Shown: piece after piece, positions 7,720 through 16,342 of the stretch
How positions within the stretch are numbered: the stretch's first letter is position 1
Layout: each line of letters opens with the position of its first letter
DNA from: Desulfarculales bacterium
Lineage (GTDB): Bacteria; Desulfobacterota; Desulfarculia; Desulfarculales; Desulfarculaceae
Direction of reading: 5' to 3'
Assembly: GCA_031267815.1 (NCBI GenBank)
Contig: JAIRYI010000007.1
Coordinates: 1 to 58,088 of the forward strand
Length of the DNA: 58,088 nucleotides
Position numbers and translations under genes: made by a program
The notes under the pieces: generated by a model
The model's input: the letters and a program-made list of their open reading frames with translations, nothing else
Database searches by the model: none
Told to the model about the DNA's origin: nothing

Positions 7720-8747
7720 TGGCAAAGCGGCAGAATTTGTGCGCCCTGCAGGCGGGGCAAAATGTGGAGGAAACTTACCTGCTCACTAAAAAAGAAATCC
7801 TTACCAGCAAAAACGGCAATAGTTACGGAGCGTTAGGCCTTAGCGACGCCACCGCCCGGATAGAAGCCAAGCTATGGGAGCGGGCGGAAGAATTGCTGCG
7901 CGGGCTGGAAGAAGGGCAGGTGGTAAAGGTATGGGGCAAGGCGCAGAATTATCAGGGCCAGATCCAGCTGGTAGTTGCCCAGATCGCCTTCAGTCCGGAG
8001 AGCAACCCCACTGATTTTATGGTTCAGGGACCCAAGGCCGGCGTTCAGTTGTGGGCTGAATTTGACAGCCTGCTTAAAAAAATCGCCGACCCCGGTCTCA
8101 AGCGTCTTTTGGGAAGCGTGTTCGCGCCTAATTTTCGTCCCCGTTTCGGGAGCGCACCTGCCGCCAAGGCCGCTCATCACGCCTATGTGGGAGGATTGCT
8201 GGAGCATACGGTCAGCGTGGGTCAGCTGGCTGTTTTGCTGGCCGGGCATTATCCTCATCTTGACCGGGATTTGTTGCTGTCCGGGGCTTTGCTTCATGAT
8301 ATCGGCAAAGTTGAAGAACTGGTTTTAGGCCCTCCTCTGGATTACAGCGACGCCGGCCGTCTGGAAGGGCACATTATTCTGGGGCTGCGCCGTCTGGACG
8401 CCGCCCTGGCCCAGCAGCCCGGCTTTCCCGAGCCTCTGGCCGGCGCCTTGCGTCATCTTCTGGTCAGTCATCATGGTCAGGAAGCTTTTGGCAGCCCGCA
8501 AAAACCCAAGACTCCGGAAGCTCTGGCCCTGCACGTTCTGGATGATTTGGACGCCAAGACCCAGATGGTGAAGGCGCTTGTGCTGGCCGCTCAGCCCGGC
8601 AAGAACTGGAGTTCTTTTCATGCTTTATTGGAGCGGCAAATATATTTGAAAGACGCCGCCGGCAACTCCAGAGGGGGGGCGGAAGAGGAAAAACCCAAAC
8701 TGAGCGCCGGTGAATTTTCACTCTTTCGCCAGTTGGATGAAAATTGA
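7719..8747 (+). CDS. yhaM: YhaM-type 3'-5' exoribonuclease (OB-fold plus HD domain)
   Basis: The 342-residue protein has an N-terminal OB-fold nucleic-acid binding domain (about residues 15-95) and a C-terminal HD phosphohydrolase domain (about 150-310). Metal ligands visible are the His in AHHAYVGGLLEHT, the HD pair in GALLHDIGKVEEL and the later HHGQEAFG and LDDLDAK motifs. This arrangement is that of YhaM/CBF1 nucleases, which degrade single-stranded RNA or DNA from the 3' end. ATG overlaps the purQ stop codon by one base (TAATG), and tmk begins inside its stop, so it is translated as part of the purL-holB unit. The substrate is inferred from the family. Confidence 0.87.
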   Translation: MAKRQNLCALQAGQNVEETYLLTKKEILTSKNGNSYGALGLSDATARIEAKLWERAEELLRGLEEGQVVKVWGKAQNYQGQIQLVVAQIAFSPESNPTDFMVQGPKAGVQLWAEFDSLLKKIADPGLKRLLGSVFAPNFRPRFGSAPAAKAAHHAYVGGLLEHTVSVGQLAVLLAGHYPHLDRDLLLSGALLHDIGKVEELVLGPPLDYSDAGRLEGHIILGLRRLDAALAQQPGFPEPLAGALRHLLVSHHGQEAFGSPQKPKTPEALALHVLDDLDAKTQMVKALVLAAQPGKNWSSFHALLERQIYLKDAAGNSRGGAEEEKPKLSAGEFSLFRQLDEN

Positions 8748-9388
8748 AAGCCGTGCGGGGGCTGTTCATCACTTTGGAAGGCGGCGAAGGAGTGGGGAAA
8801 AGCACCCAGCTTGGCTGGCTGCAAAATAAATTAACCCGGGCCGGCTGGCCGGTCCAGGTAAGCCGCGAGCCGGGAGGCAGCGAACTGGGGAGCAAATTGC
8901 GCCAGATAGTTTTGCGCGACGCCATGACCCCGAAAGCGGAGCTGCTCATTTATCTGGCCGACCGGATCCAGCATGCGGAGGAAAAACTGCTCCCCTGGCT
9001 GCGGCAAAAGCAAATAGTGCTGTGCGATCGCTTTGTGGATTCCTGCGAAGTGTATCAGGGCATAAGCCGGGGCCTGGGCCAGCCTTTGGTGCGCCGGCTG
9101 CACCGCTTGCTCCTGCCGCCCGCGCTATGGCCCGGTCTCACTGTTTTGTTTGATATGCCGCCGGAAGAAGGGCTGAAACGGGCCTGCCTGCGGGTGGGGG
9201 AGAATGACCGCCTGGAAAGCGAAAATTTAAATTTCCACCGGACTGTGCGCCAGGGGTTCCTGGCCCAGGCGGAACGGGAACCGGGACGGATAAAAATAGT
9301 CAATGCTCTGGGCAGCGTCAAGGAAGTGAACAGCCGCCTCTGGGAAACAGTCCAGCCCTGCCTTCAGGCCTGGGAAAGGGACGGATGA
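8744..9388 (+). CDS. tmk: Thymidylate kinase
   Basis: This enzyme phosphorylates dTMP to dTDP for DNA synthesis. The 214-residue protein has the P-loop EGGEGVGKST near residues 12-21, the DR motif in VLCDRFVDSCEVYQG (DRY-like, with Phe), and SREPGGSELG, all typical of bacterial Tmk. No ATG is available: the frame begins at TTG 8744 overlapping the previous stop (TTGA), or possibly at GTG 8753. The end overlaps holB by four bases (ATGA). The tmk-holB pairing is common in bacteria. Confidence 0.95.
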   Translation: MKAVRGLFITLEGGEGVGKSTQLGWLQNKLTRAGWPVQVSREPGGSELGSKLRQIVLRDAMTPKAELLIYLADRIQHAEEKLLPWLRQKQIVLCDRFVDSCEVYQGISRGLGQPLVRRLHRLLLPPALWPGLTVLFDMPPEEGLKRACLRVGENDRLESENLNFHRTVRQGFLAQAEREPGRIKIVNALGSVKEVNSRLWETVQPCLQAWERDG

Positions 9389-10368
9389 GTTTGGATCTCC
9401 ATTTTCCCGGTCTGTTGGGCCAGGATCGCGTAAAACGGCAATTGCGGGCCGAAGCCGCCAATAACCGTCTGGCCCATGCCTATCTGCTGGTGGGCGCTAA
9501 AGGCTCCGGGCGTTTCCGGCTGGCTCTAAACCTGTTCACGGCTCTTAACTGCCAGCGGCGGGAAGAAGGCTTAAGTCCTTGTTTGCAATGCCCTTCCTGT
9601 CAAAGGGCGGCCAAACTCCAGCATGAAAATCTGTTGATTCTGGCTCCTTCCCAGGAACAGGCTTCAGCTCAGATCAAAGTGGATGCTTTAAGGGCAGCTC
9701 TGCGTACCCTGGCCTTCCCTCCCCTTGGTCAAGGCGCCCGGTTTATTTTGATCCGGGAGGCCGAGCAGCTGAATCCGGCCGGCGGCAACGCTTTGCTGAA
9801 AAGCCTGGAAGAACCGCCGGCCAACAATTTTATCATGCTCTGCGCGCAGGATCCCGCCGCCTTGCTGCCTACTCTGGTCAGCCGCTGCCGCCGCCTCAAC
9901 TTGCAGCCCCTGGCCCCGGAAGTCATGCTGCAAGCTCTGCGGGAAAAGGGGTGTTCCCGGATTCCGGCCCGGATTGCTCTGAGCGGCGGTTCTCTGGGAC
10001 AGGCTCTGGCCATGGATCCGGAACAGATGGAAGAAAAACTGGGTCATCTGCTGCGCCAATTATTTAAAGCTGATACTTTAAATGATTTGTGGGGGCTGGC
10101 GGAAGAAGTGGCCGCAAATTTTCAAGGCGAGCGCCGGGACCGGCAGGGGCTGGTATCTTTTTTGGATCTTCTGGCGCAATATTACCGCGACGCAGCGGTT
10201 GCGCGCGCCGGGCGGCCGGAGATGGCCCTGCTGGGTCAGGCGGCTCATGATATATCTTTGGCGCGGGCGCTGGATAATTTTAATTGGGTTCGCTGCTGTC
10301 AGAATCAGATCCTGACCAACGCCCAACCGGAATTGGCGCTGACCGTTTTAATGAAGCGGTTATTATAA
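9385..10368 (+). CDS. holB: DNA polymerase III delta' subunit
   Basis: This AAA+ subunit of the clamp loader helps place the sliding clamp on DNA. Its 327 residues include a P-loop-like GAKGSGRF where the usual lysine is replaced by arginine, as expected for delta', which does not hydrolyse ATP. It also has a zinc site from cysteines in NC...PCLQCPSC (about residues 52-72), the sensor-type LLKSLEEPP, and SRCRRL, matching the SRC motif of clamp-loader subunits. It begins within the tmk stop codon and ends 18 bases before ricT. Confidence 0.94.
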   Translation: MSLDLHFPGLLGQDRVKRQLRAEAANNRLAHAYLLVGAKGSGRFRLALNLFTALNCQRREEGLSPCLQCPSCQRAAKLQHENLLILAPSQEQASAQIKVDALRAALRTLAFPPLGQGARFILIREAEQLNPAGGNALLKSLEEPPANNFIMLCAQDPAALLPTLVSRCRRLNLQPLAPEVMLQALREKGCSRIPARIALSGGSLGQALAMDPEQMEEKLGHLLRQLFKADTLNDLWGLAEEVAANFQGERRDRQGLVSFLDLLAQYYRDAAVARAGRPEMALLGQAAHDISLARALDNFNWVRCCQNQILTNAQPELALTVLMKRLL

Positions 10369-10386
10369 ATCTTTGAGGACAAGGCT

Positions 10387-11547
10387 ATGGCAGAAAAAAT
10401 AATAGGCGTTCGTTTTCACCGCGGCGGGCGTATTTACAATTTTGATTCAGGAGGACTGGAACTTGCTTTGGGTCAGGAAGTGATTGTGGAGACCGAGCAG
10501 GGGCTGGCTTATGGAGTGGTGCGCAAAATAGAAGGGATAAGCCTGCTGGAAGACCATCCCAACCCTGATTTCAAGCTGGATTTGCCCTGGCAGCCGCCCG
10601 GCGGCGGGGAAGCGGAACAAGAGGGGCAAGGGGATGATGAGACCGAAGAGGATGAGCATGAAGCGGGGGATGATGATTTATTGACGGAAACAGAACCGCC
10701 CGCGGAGAAGAACCCGGCCCAGGTTCTGAAAAAAGTGCTGCGCCCGGCCAGCGAGGCGGATCGTCAGCAATTGGCGCAGAATCAGGCCCTGGAAAAGAAA
10801 GCTCTCAATTATTGCCGCCAGCGGATAGGCGATCTTAATCTGAATATGAGTCTGGTTACCGCGGAACATTACTTTGACCGCCCTAAAATCGTTATTTATT
10901 TCATTGCTGAAGAACGTCTGGATTTTCGCGAGCTGGTCTATGATCTGGCCTCTTTCCTCCATATTAAAGTGGAATTGCGCCAGATAGGAGTGCGCCATGA
11001 GACCAGACTTTTAGGCGGGCTGGGGGGATGCGGCCGGGAATTATGCTGCGCCCATGTACTCCGCGAGTTCACCCAGGTGGGAGTGAAGATGGCCAAAGAA
11101 CAGAGCCTTTCTTTAAATCCCGCCAAAATCAGCGGAGTGTGCGGACGGCTGATGTGCTGCTTAAGTTATGAATTTGAAACTTACCGCGCTCTATGCCGCG
11201 ATTTTCCCAAAATAGGCAAAAAAGTTAAAATCAGTCCCGAACTGGAAGGCAAAGTTTTGCGCCACAGCCCCCTGACCGGGCAGCTTACCGTGCAACTTAA
11301 TGACGGACGCACGGTTACCTGCACTCTGGAGGAACTCTACGCCCTGGAACCGGCGCCCACCGGCGCCCGCCGCCCGCCCGCCCGCCCGCTTATTATGGCG
11401 CAGCCCGAGGAAGAGGCGCCTTCCCCTGTTCAGGAAGAACCTAAGAAAGAAGAAAATAAGCCCAAACGCCGCTCCCGCCGCTCCCGGGGACGGCGCCGTC
11501 CCAAAACAGCCCCCGCGGCTTCTTCCGTTCCGGAAAGCCAGCCGTGA
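10387..11547 (+). CDS. ricT: RicT/PSP1-family protein (YaaT-like)
   Basis: The 386-residue protein carries the PSP1 core. It opens with IIGVRFHRGGRIYNFD and EVIVETEQGLAYGVV, and its cysteine cluster includes GGCGRELCCAH and SGVCGRLMCCLSYE. In Bacillus, RicT joins RicA and RicF in an Fe-S complex that supports RNase Y-dependent mRNA processing. Deltaproteobacteria carry it as well, usually next to holB and metG as here. An acidic Glu/Asp-rich insert lies at about residues 75-105 and a Pro/Lys/Arg-rich tail at about 330-386; both are likely disordered. Its function in this group is inferred. Neither RicA nor RicF is in view. Confidence 0.9.
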   Translation: MAEKIIGVRFHRGGRIYNFDSGGLELALGQEVIVETEQGLAYGVVRKIEGISLLEDHPNPDFKLDLPWQPPGGGEAEQEGQGDDETEEDEHEAGDDDLLTETEPPAEKNPAQVLKKVLRPASEADRQQLAQNQALEKKALNYCRQRIGDLNLNMSLVTAEHYFDRPKIVIYFIAEERLDFRELVYDLASFLHIKVELRQIGVRHETRLLGGLGGCGRELCCAHVLREFTQVGVKMAKEQSLSLNPAKISGVCGRLMCCLSYEFETYRALCRDFPKIGKKVKISPELEGKVLRHSPLTGQLTVQLNDGRTVTCTLEELYALEPAPTGARRPPARPLIMAQPEEEAPSPVQEEPKKEENKPKRRSRRSRGRRRPKTAPAASSVPESQP

Positions 11548-11633
11548 CCCGCGTTTTTAATACACCCGCGGCCCAAGATGCTGAAGGGCCGCCCAACCAA
11601 AGGCTTCTGCCGGTTTATAAGGTAATGTAAGCA

Positions 11634-13562
11634 ATGAAAAATTTTTATTTGACCACTCCTATTTACTATGTCAACGCCGAGCCTCACATTGGTCACGCCT
11701 ATACCACCATCCTGGCCGACACCATGACCCGGTTTCAGCGCCTTAGGGGGCGGCTGACCCGATTTCAGACCGGAACCGATGAGCATGGGGACAAAATTGT
11801 GGAAGTTGCGAAAAAACAGGGAGTTTCCCCGCGCCAGTATGCTGACCGCATCAGCCGGATGTTCCGCGAGATTTGGCCCGATCTGAATATAAAACCGGAT
11901 TTTTTTATCCGCACCACCGATGAAGGCCATATGCGCCTGGTGCAGGAAATACTGCAGCGGCTTTATGATAAAGGCGATATCTATTTTTCCCATTACGGCG
12001 GCAATTACTGTGTGGGCTGCGAGCGCTTTTATCTGGACCGCGAATTAAAGGACGGAAAATGCCCCGATCATCAGACCGTGCCGGTCTATATTGAAGAAGA
12101 AAACTATTTTTTTAAAATGTCCCTTTACCAGAAGGCTCTCATCAGCCACATTGAGACCAACCCGGATTTTATCCGGCCGGAACGCTACCGCAATGAAGTT
12201 TTGAGTTTTTTAAAAGAGCCTCTGGAAGATTTATGCATCAGCCGGCCCAAAAGCCGTCTGGCCTGGGGAATTGAACTGCCTTTTGACCGCCGCTTTGTCA
12301 CCTATGTCTGGTTTGACGCGCTTATGAATTATATAACCGGCCTGGACTGGCCTCTGGGATCTGCTTACTGTTCCTTCTGGAGCGGGCCGGAAGCGGACGC
12401 TCAACATCTCATCGCCAAAGATATCCTGAAGCCCCACGCCATTTACTGGCCCACCATGCTTATGGCCGCCGGTATTCCTTTGTACAGCCACCTCAATGTA
12501 CACGGCTACTGGAAAATAAATGACGGCAAAATGAGTAAAAGCCTGGGCAATGTGGTCAAGCCTCTGGATCTGGCCCGGATTTACGGGGTGGATCCTTTCC
12601 GCTATTTTCTGCTCCGGGAAATGGCCTTTGGCCTGGACGCCTCTTTCGGCGAGGAATTGCTGGTGGAACGTTATAATGCTGATTTAGCTAATGATTTAGG
12701 AAATTTATTCTCCCGCGTACTCAATATGCTGGCCCAGTACCGGGGCGGGGTTGTGCCGGATAAGCCAGCCGACCGGAGCTTGCTCAGCCAGGATCTGGCG
12801 AACGGCCGGGGTCAGGCGCTGGCCGCTTATCAGGAACACATGGACCGTTACGAATTTCATCTGGCTCTGAGTAGCCTATGGGTTTTCATCAGCGGCTGCA
12901 ATAAATATGTGGTCAGCAGTGAGCCTTGGGCTTTGGCCAAAAAGCAAGAGGCCGGAGAAAAACTGGACGCGGTACTCTATGATCTGGTGCAGGCCTTGGC
13001 CTGGATAACTGTGCTGTTGAGTCCGGCCATGCCCCAGGTTGCTCTTGCCATGGCCGATCAGCTTGGCTTTAATCTGGATCAGGCCATTGGCCTGGACGGC
13101 CATGATCTGGCGGCGCCGGGAATCAGCCTGCAAAAACCGGAACCTTTATTCCCCAGGGTTGACAGCGCCAAAGTTCAGGCCAAAACCGCCAAAGCGGAGG
13201 AAAAAGCCAGGAGTAAAGCTTCCGGGCCGGCTCCGGAAATAAATATTGATGAATTTTCCCGCCTGGATTTGCGTCTGGGCAAAATTCTGGAAGCCGCGCC
13301 GGTGCCCGGCGCGGATAAACTGTTGCGCCTGTCCCTGGATCTGGGGGAGGATAAACCCCGCACCGTGGTCTCGGGAATTGCTCAGCACTATAAGCCCCAA
13401 GACCTGCCGGGCCTGCAGGTAGTGGTTGTGGCCAATCTTAAACCGGTAACTTTGCGGGGAGTGGAAAGCCACGGCATGATCCTGGCCGCCACCGGCCCGG
13501 AGGGGGAGGTAAAAATTATTACTTTGTCTGATCCTCTCCCCCCCGGCAGCAAAGTGAGATAA
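11634..13562 (+). CDS. metG: Methionyl-tRNA synthetase with C-terminal tRNA-binding domain
   Basis: This class I synthetase charges tRNA-Met. The 642-residue protein has the HIGH motif as HIGH in NAEPHIGHAY (about residues 19-22), a single zinc knuckle CVGC...CPDH (about 125-145), and the KMSKS loop at residues 299-303. The C-terminal EMAP/Trbp111-like domain (about 535-642) begins at INIDEFSRLDLRLGKI and includes KPVTLRGVESHGMILAA. The extra domain supports dimerisation and tRNA binding. It lies 86 bases after ricT with no terminator seen between, so it may share the transcript. Confidence 0.97.
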   Translation: MKNFYLTTPIYYVNAEPHIGHAYTTILADTMTRFQRLRGRLTRFQTGTDEHGDKIVEVAKKQGVSPRQYADRISRMFREIWPDLNIKPDFFIRTTDEGHMRLVQEILQRLYDKGDIYFSHYGGNYCVGCERFYLDRELKDGKCPDHQTVPVYIEEENYFFKMSLYQKALISHIETNPDFIRPERYRNEVLSFLKEPLEDLCISRPKSRLAWGIELPFDRRFVTYVWFDALMNYITGLDWPLGSAYCSFWSGPEADAQHLIAKDILKPHAIYWPTMLMAAGIPLYSHLNVHGYWKINDGKMSKSLGNVVKPLDLARIYGVDPFRYFLLREMAFGLDASFGEELLVERYNADLANDLGNLFSRVLNMLAQYRGGVVPDKPADRSLLSQDLANGRGQALAAYQEHMDRYEFHLALSSLWVFISGCNKYVVSSEPWALAKKQEAGEKLDAVLYDLVQALAWITVLLSPAMPQVALAMADQLGFNLDQAIGLDGHDLAAPGISLQKPEPLFPRVDSAKVQAKTAKAEEKARSKASGPAPEINIDEFSRLDLRLGKILEAAPVPGADKLLRLSLDLGEDKPRTVVSGIAQHYKPQDLPGLQVVVVANLKPVTLRGVESHGMILAATGPEGEVKIITLSDPLPPGSKVR

Positions 13563-13651
13563 TAAGGCGGCAAAACGGCGGGCTTGGCCGGAGCGGGGGC
13601 TTCAAGCTTGAGCCAGGGCTTCAAGTTTAAGCAGGGCCAACCCGCGAAGTT

Positions 13652-14590
13652 ATGGATATGGCAGAGGCAAATTCAGATATAAAGCCGCCCGGCGGCGACA
13701 GCGCCGTGGGCCTGTGGAGTGCTGTGGGGGCCTATGCCCTGTGGGGTTTTCTGGTTATTTACTGGAAAGAGCTGGGAACGGTCCCGGCTCTGGAAATAAT
13801 GCTTCACCGCCTGTGGTGGTCCTTTCTGCTTCTGGTGGTATATCTGCTCTTTGTCGGCAAATTGCGGCAGAGCTTAAAAGCGCTGCGCAGCCTTCGGGTA
13901 ACTTTGACCTTGCTGGGCAGCGGCCTGCTTATTTCCTGCAACTGGCTTTTGTTTATCTGGGCGGCCAATGACGGTCAAATTCTGGCCACATCCCTGGGTT
14001 ATTTTTTAGTACCCATATTGAATATGGTTTGCGGACTGGTTTTATTTAAGGACAGGCTTAACCGCACCCAGTGGCTGGCGGTTATCCTGGCGGTCATGGG
14101 GGTGGCGGTGGAACTGGCTTTTGCCGGACGGCTGCCCTGGGTTTCTCTGGTTTTGGCCGTGTCTTTTACTGCCTATGGGGTGCTGCGCAAAACCGTGCCG
14201 GTGGGCGCGGTTACCGGTCTGTTCATAGAAACCATGCTCTTGGCGCCACTGGCTCTTACCCTGTTGCTGAGTATGGGATTAACTGATCAGCTTGCCTTCG
14301 GAGGGGCTGGGCACAAAATAAATACCATGCTGGCTATGTCCGGTCTGGTGACCACGGTGCCTCTTTTGATGTTTGCCCACGGAACGCGCAACTTGCGTCT
14401 CACCACCCTTGGTCTGGTGCAGTATCTCTCCCCCCTTTCCAGCATGGTGTTGGGTATTTTTCTGTACGGAGAGGAATTGAGCCTGGGCATGATGTTCAGC
14501 TTCAGTTTTATCTGGCTGGGATTGTGCGTTTACACCTGGGGCAGCCTGCGCCAGCATTACCGCTTTCGCCCGGCGGGGCGAAAGCGGTAA
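13652..14590 (+). CDS. rarD: RarD-type EamA family permease
   Basis: The 312-residue protein has ten predicted membrane segments and the RarD signature near the start (YALWGFLVIYWKEL, then EIMLHRLWWSFL). Family members are DMT-superfamily transporters of unknown substrate; E. coli rarD was named from a chloramphenicol-sensitivity link. ATG 13652 and ATG 13658 are both possible, with no strong ribosome site. The last residues (about QHYRFRPAGRKR) are encoded by the left arm of a perfect hairpin whose right arm contains the stop codon, so the C-terminus is constrained by that structure. Confidence 0.9.
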   Translation: MDMAEANSDIKPPGGDSAVGLWSAVGAYALWGFLVIYWKELGTVPALEIMLHRLWWSFLLLVVYLLFVGKLRQSLKALRSLRVTLTLLGSGLLISCNWLLFIWAANDGQILATSLGYFLVPILNMVCGLVLFKDRLNRTQWLAVILAVMGVAVELAFAGRLPWVSLVLAVSFTAYGVLRKTVPVGAVTGLFIETMLLAPLALTLLLSMGLTDQLAFGGAGHKINTMLAMSGLVTTVPLLMFAHGTRNLRLTTLGLVQYLSPLSSMVLGIFLYGEELSLGMMFSFSFIWLGLCVYTWGSLRQHYRFRPAGRKR

Positions 14591-14599
14591 TGCTGGCGC
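14548..14599. terminator. Perfect 24-bp hairpin spanning the rarD stop codon
   Basis: Bases 14548-14571 are exactly complementary to 14576-14599 around a GGCG loop. The stop codon TAA (14588-14590) sits in the right arm. It separates rarD from the convergent DinB gene. There is no strong T run on either side, so it may act as a bidirectional transcript end or an RNA 3'-end stabiliser rather than a classic intrinsic terminator. Confidence 0.7.
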
Positions 14600-14636
14600 G
14601 CCTGATCCGGCAGCGCTCCGGTTTTATGTATCCTGC

Positions 14637-15113
14637 TTAAAACACCCCGTCCAGGCCGTGCTGGCGCAAGGCCGCGTCACAGGCGCCCAGATGGTAAAGG
14701 CTGTGGGCGCTGAGAAGAACCAGAACATTGGCGTAAGTCACTTGCCGGCCCATGCGGGAAGAAGCCCCTTGAGCTTCCTTGGGCAGGTCATCGTCACTTA
14801 AGCTGTCTATATATCTTTCCGCCTCCGCCTTAACCAGGGCCAGAAACTCTCCGGCCTGAGCTTGGTCAGGTATGCGTTCGGCAACAGAGCCAAGGTTGCC
14901 CGCTTCCGGGAAATAATTTTTTATTGCCTGGCTCTGGGGAGGGCGGATGAAAAAATCAATAGCGGTCAGGGCATGGTACAACTGTTGCGCCACCGGCCAG
15001 CGGCCAAAACGCGTTTCCCATATATCCTGCGGGCAAACCTGGATAAATTTGCTTAAAAGGGAAAAGGCAAAGTTAATATTATCCTGCATACTGCGCACAA
15101 CTGCCTGGGACAT
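14637..15113 (-). CDS. DinB-like four-helix protein
   Basis: The 158-residue protein fits the DinB/YfiT superfamily of four-helix-bundle proteins. Three spaced histidines that usually bind a metal are visible in LYHALTAID (about residue 47) and SAHSLYHLGACDAALRQHG (about 136 and 140). Some family members are thiol-dependent transferases; many have no known role. ATG 15113 has GGAG about nine bases upstream. It is the last gene of a same-strand set with Sel1, ankyrin and MFS genes, but gaps of about 100 bases make co-transcription uncertain. Confidence 0.72.
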   Translation of the reverse strand: MSQAVVRSMQDNINFAFSLLSKFIQVCPQDIWETRFGRWPVAQQLYHALTAIDFFIRPPQSQAIKNYFPEAGNLGSVAERIPDQAQAGEFLALVKAEAERYIDSLSDDDLPKEAQGASSRMGRQVTYANVLVLLSAHSLYHLGACDAALRQHGLDGVF

Positions 15114-15212
15114 GATAGATCTCCTTTATGTTTAATCCGGAATTCTCCGAAAGGTTTATCTTGTGAAAGATATTACAAAATTACTGTCGCGGAATAACAT
15201 TTTCAGGGACGG

Positions 15213-16307
15213 CTATCTGTTATTATCGCACTGTGTTATAAGAGAATAGGCTTCGGGATCAAGTCCGTCGGTATTCCTCAGCTCTTTAAAATAACGGCAG
15301 GCTTTTTCCTGGTTTTCAGTTACCCCAATACCGCGGGCATAAGCCAGTCCCACATTGTAAGCGGCGCGGGTTTGTTTATAATGATCAGAACAATAGGCTC
15401 TTTTGTACCAGATAAACGCCTGCACTTTGTCTTGGGCTACACCCAGGCCCTGATCATAATAGTTGGCCAACTCATAAATTGCTTCAAAATTATTTTGCCT
15501 GGCAGCCAGGTAAAGCCACTTGAAGGCGTCTTTATAGTTTTGGCGCACGCCCAAACCCTGGGCATAGCGTTGCGCGAGAGTGTACATGGCGTCATCGTTG
15601 TCATTTTCCGCGGCTTTCTCATACCAGTAAAAAGCCTGGCCGGCGTTTTTCTCCCCATATTTTCCGTTTTCATATGCAGCTCCCAGCTGGAACATGGATA
15701 TGGCGTCGCCGTGTTCGGCGGCCCGCTTATTCCAATAAAGAGCCTGTTCCTGATTTTTCTCCTTCCCGCACCATCCTCTCCGGTAGCAAGTTCCAATATG
15801 GCGCATGGCTATGCTATCGCCGCTGTTCGCCGCCATTTCCAGCAGGCGAACAGCTTCATCATGTTTATCCCGAGACAATGCCTCTTGGGCCCATCTGTGC
15901 ATTCGCCTGGGAAATACGGCCTCGCTGCCGCTCATTTCCAGCAGGCGAAGGCCGGCGTCATAATTATAACTGTCAAGCGCTTCTTGCGCCCATCTGTACA
16001 GTTGCTCGGAAGACACGGCCTCGCTGCCGCTCATTTCCAGCAGGCGAAGGCCCTCATCATAATTATGGCCGGCAAATGCTTCCCGCGCCCGCTCCAGCGG
16101 CTGCTCAGGAGACGCTAACAATCTGGCAGCACTATCAGCGGCCTGAAGCGGCGCTCCGGCAATTTGGGCCGGAGTTTCATCGCTTTTAACAGAATTGCCG
16201 CCGCTGTGGTCCTGGTTTAAGCAGGCCGGGAAAAAGAGAACTATGACGCAGAGGCAGGCTAAAGCCAGCCCGGTCAGCGGAATTAAAAGGCGCGGAGAAA
16301 ATTTCAT
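15213..16307 (-). CDS. Exported Sel1-repeat (TPR-like) protein
   Basis: The 364-residue protein starts with a signal or anchor segment ending in FFPAC, which may be a weak lipobox. Residues about 70-160 hold three repeats of an RLLEM-centred unit (for example DEGLRLLEMSGSEAV), two of them nearly identical. Residues about 160-350 hold five or six Sel1 repeats such as AYENGKYG and YAQGLGVRQNYKDAFKWL. Sel1 proteins act as scaffolds and in symbionts or pathogens often contact host factors; that role is not shown here. It lies 35 bases downstream of the ankyrin gene and is probably co-transcribed. Confidence 0.85.
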   Translation of the reverse strand: MKFSPRLLIPLTGLALACLCVIVLFFPACLNQDHSGGNSVKSDETPAQIAGAPLQAADSAARLLASPEQPLERAREAFAGHNYDEGLRLLEMSGSEAVSSEQLYRWAQEALDSYNYDAGLRLLEMSGSEAVFPRRMHRWAQEALSRDKHDEAVRLLEMAANSGDSIAMRHIGTCYRRGWCGKEKNQEQALYWNKRAAEHGDAISMFQLGAAYENGKYGEKNAGQAFYWYEKAAENDNDDAMYTLAQRYAQGLGVRQNYKDAFKWLYLAARQNNFEAIYELANYYDQGLGVAQDKVQAFIWYKRAYCSDHYKQTRAAYNVGLAYARGIGVTENQEKACRYFKELRNTDGLDPEAYSLITQCDNNR

Positions 16308-16342
16308 ATATTTATTCCCCCAAGATTTAAGGTTGCTTGCGC

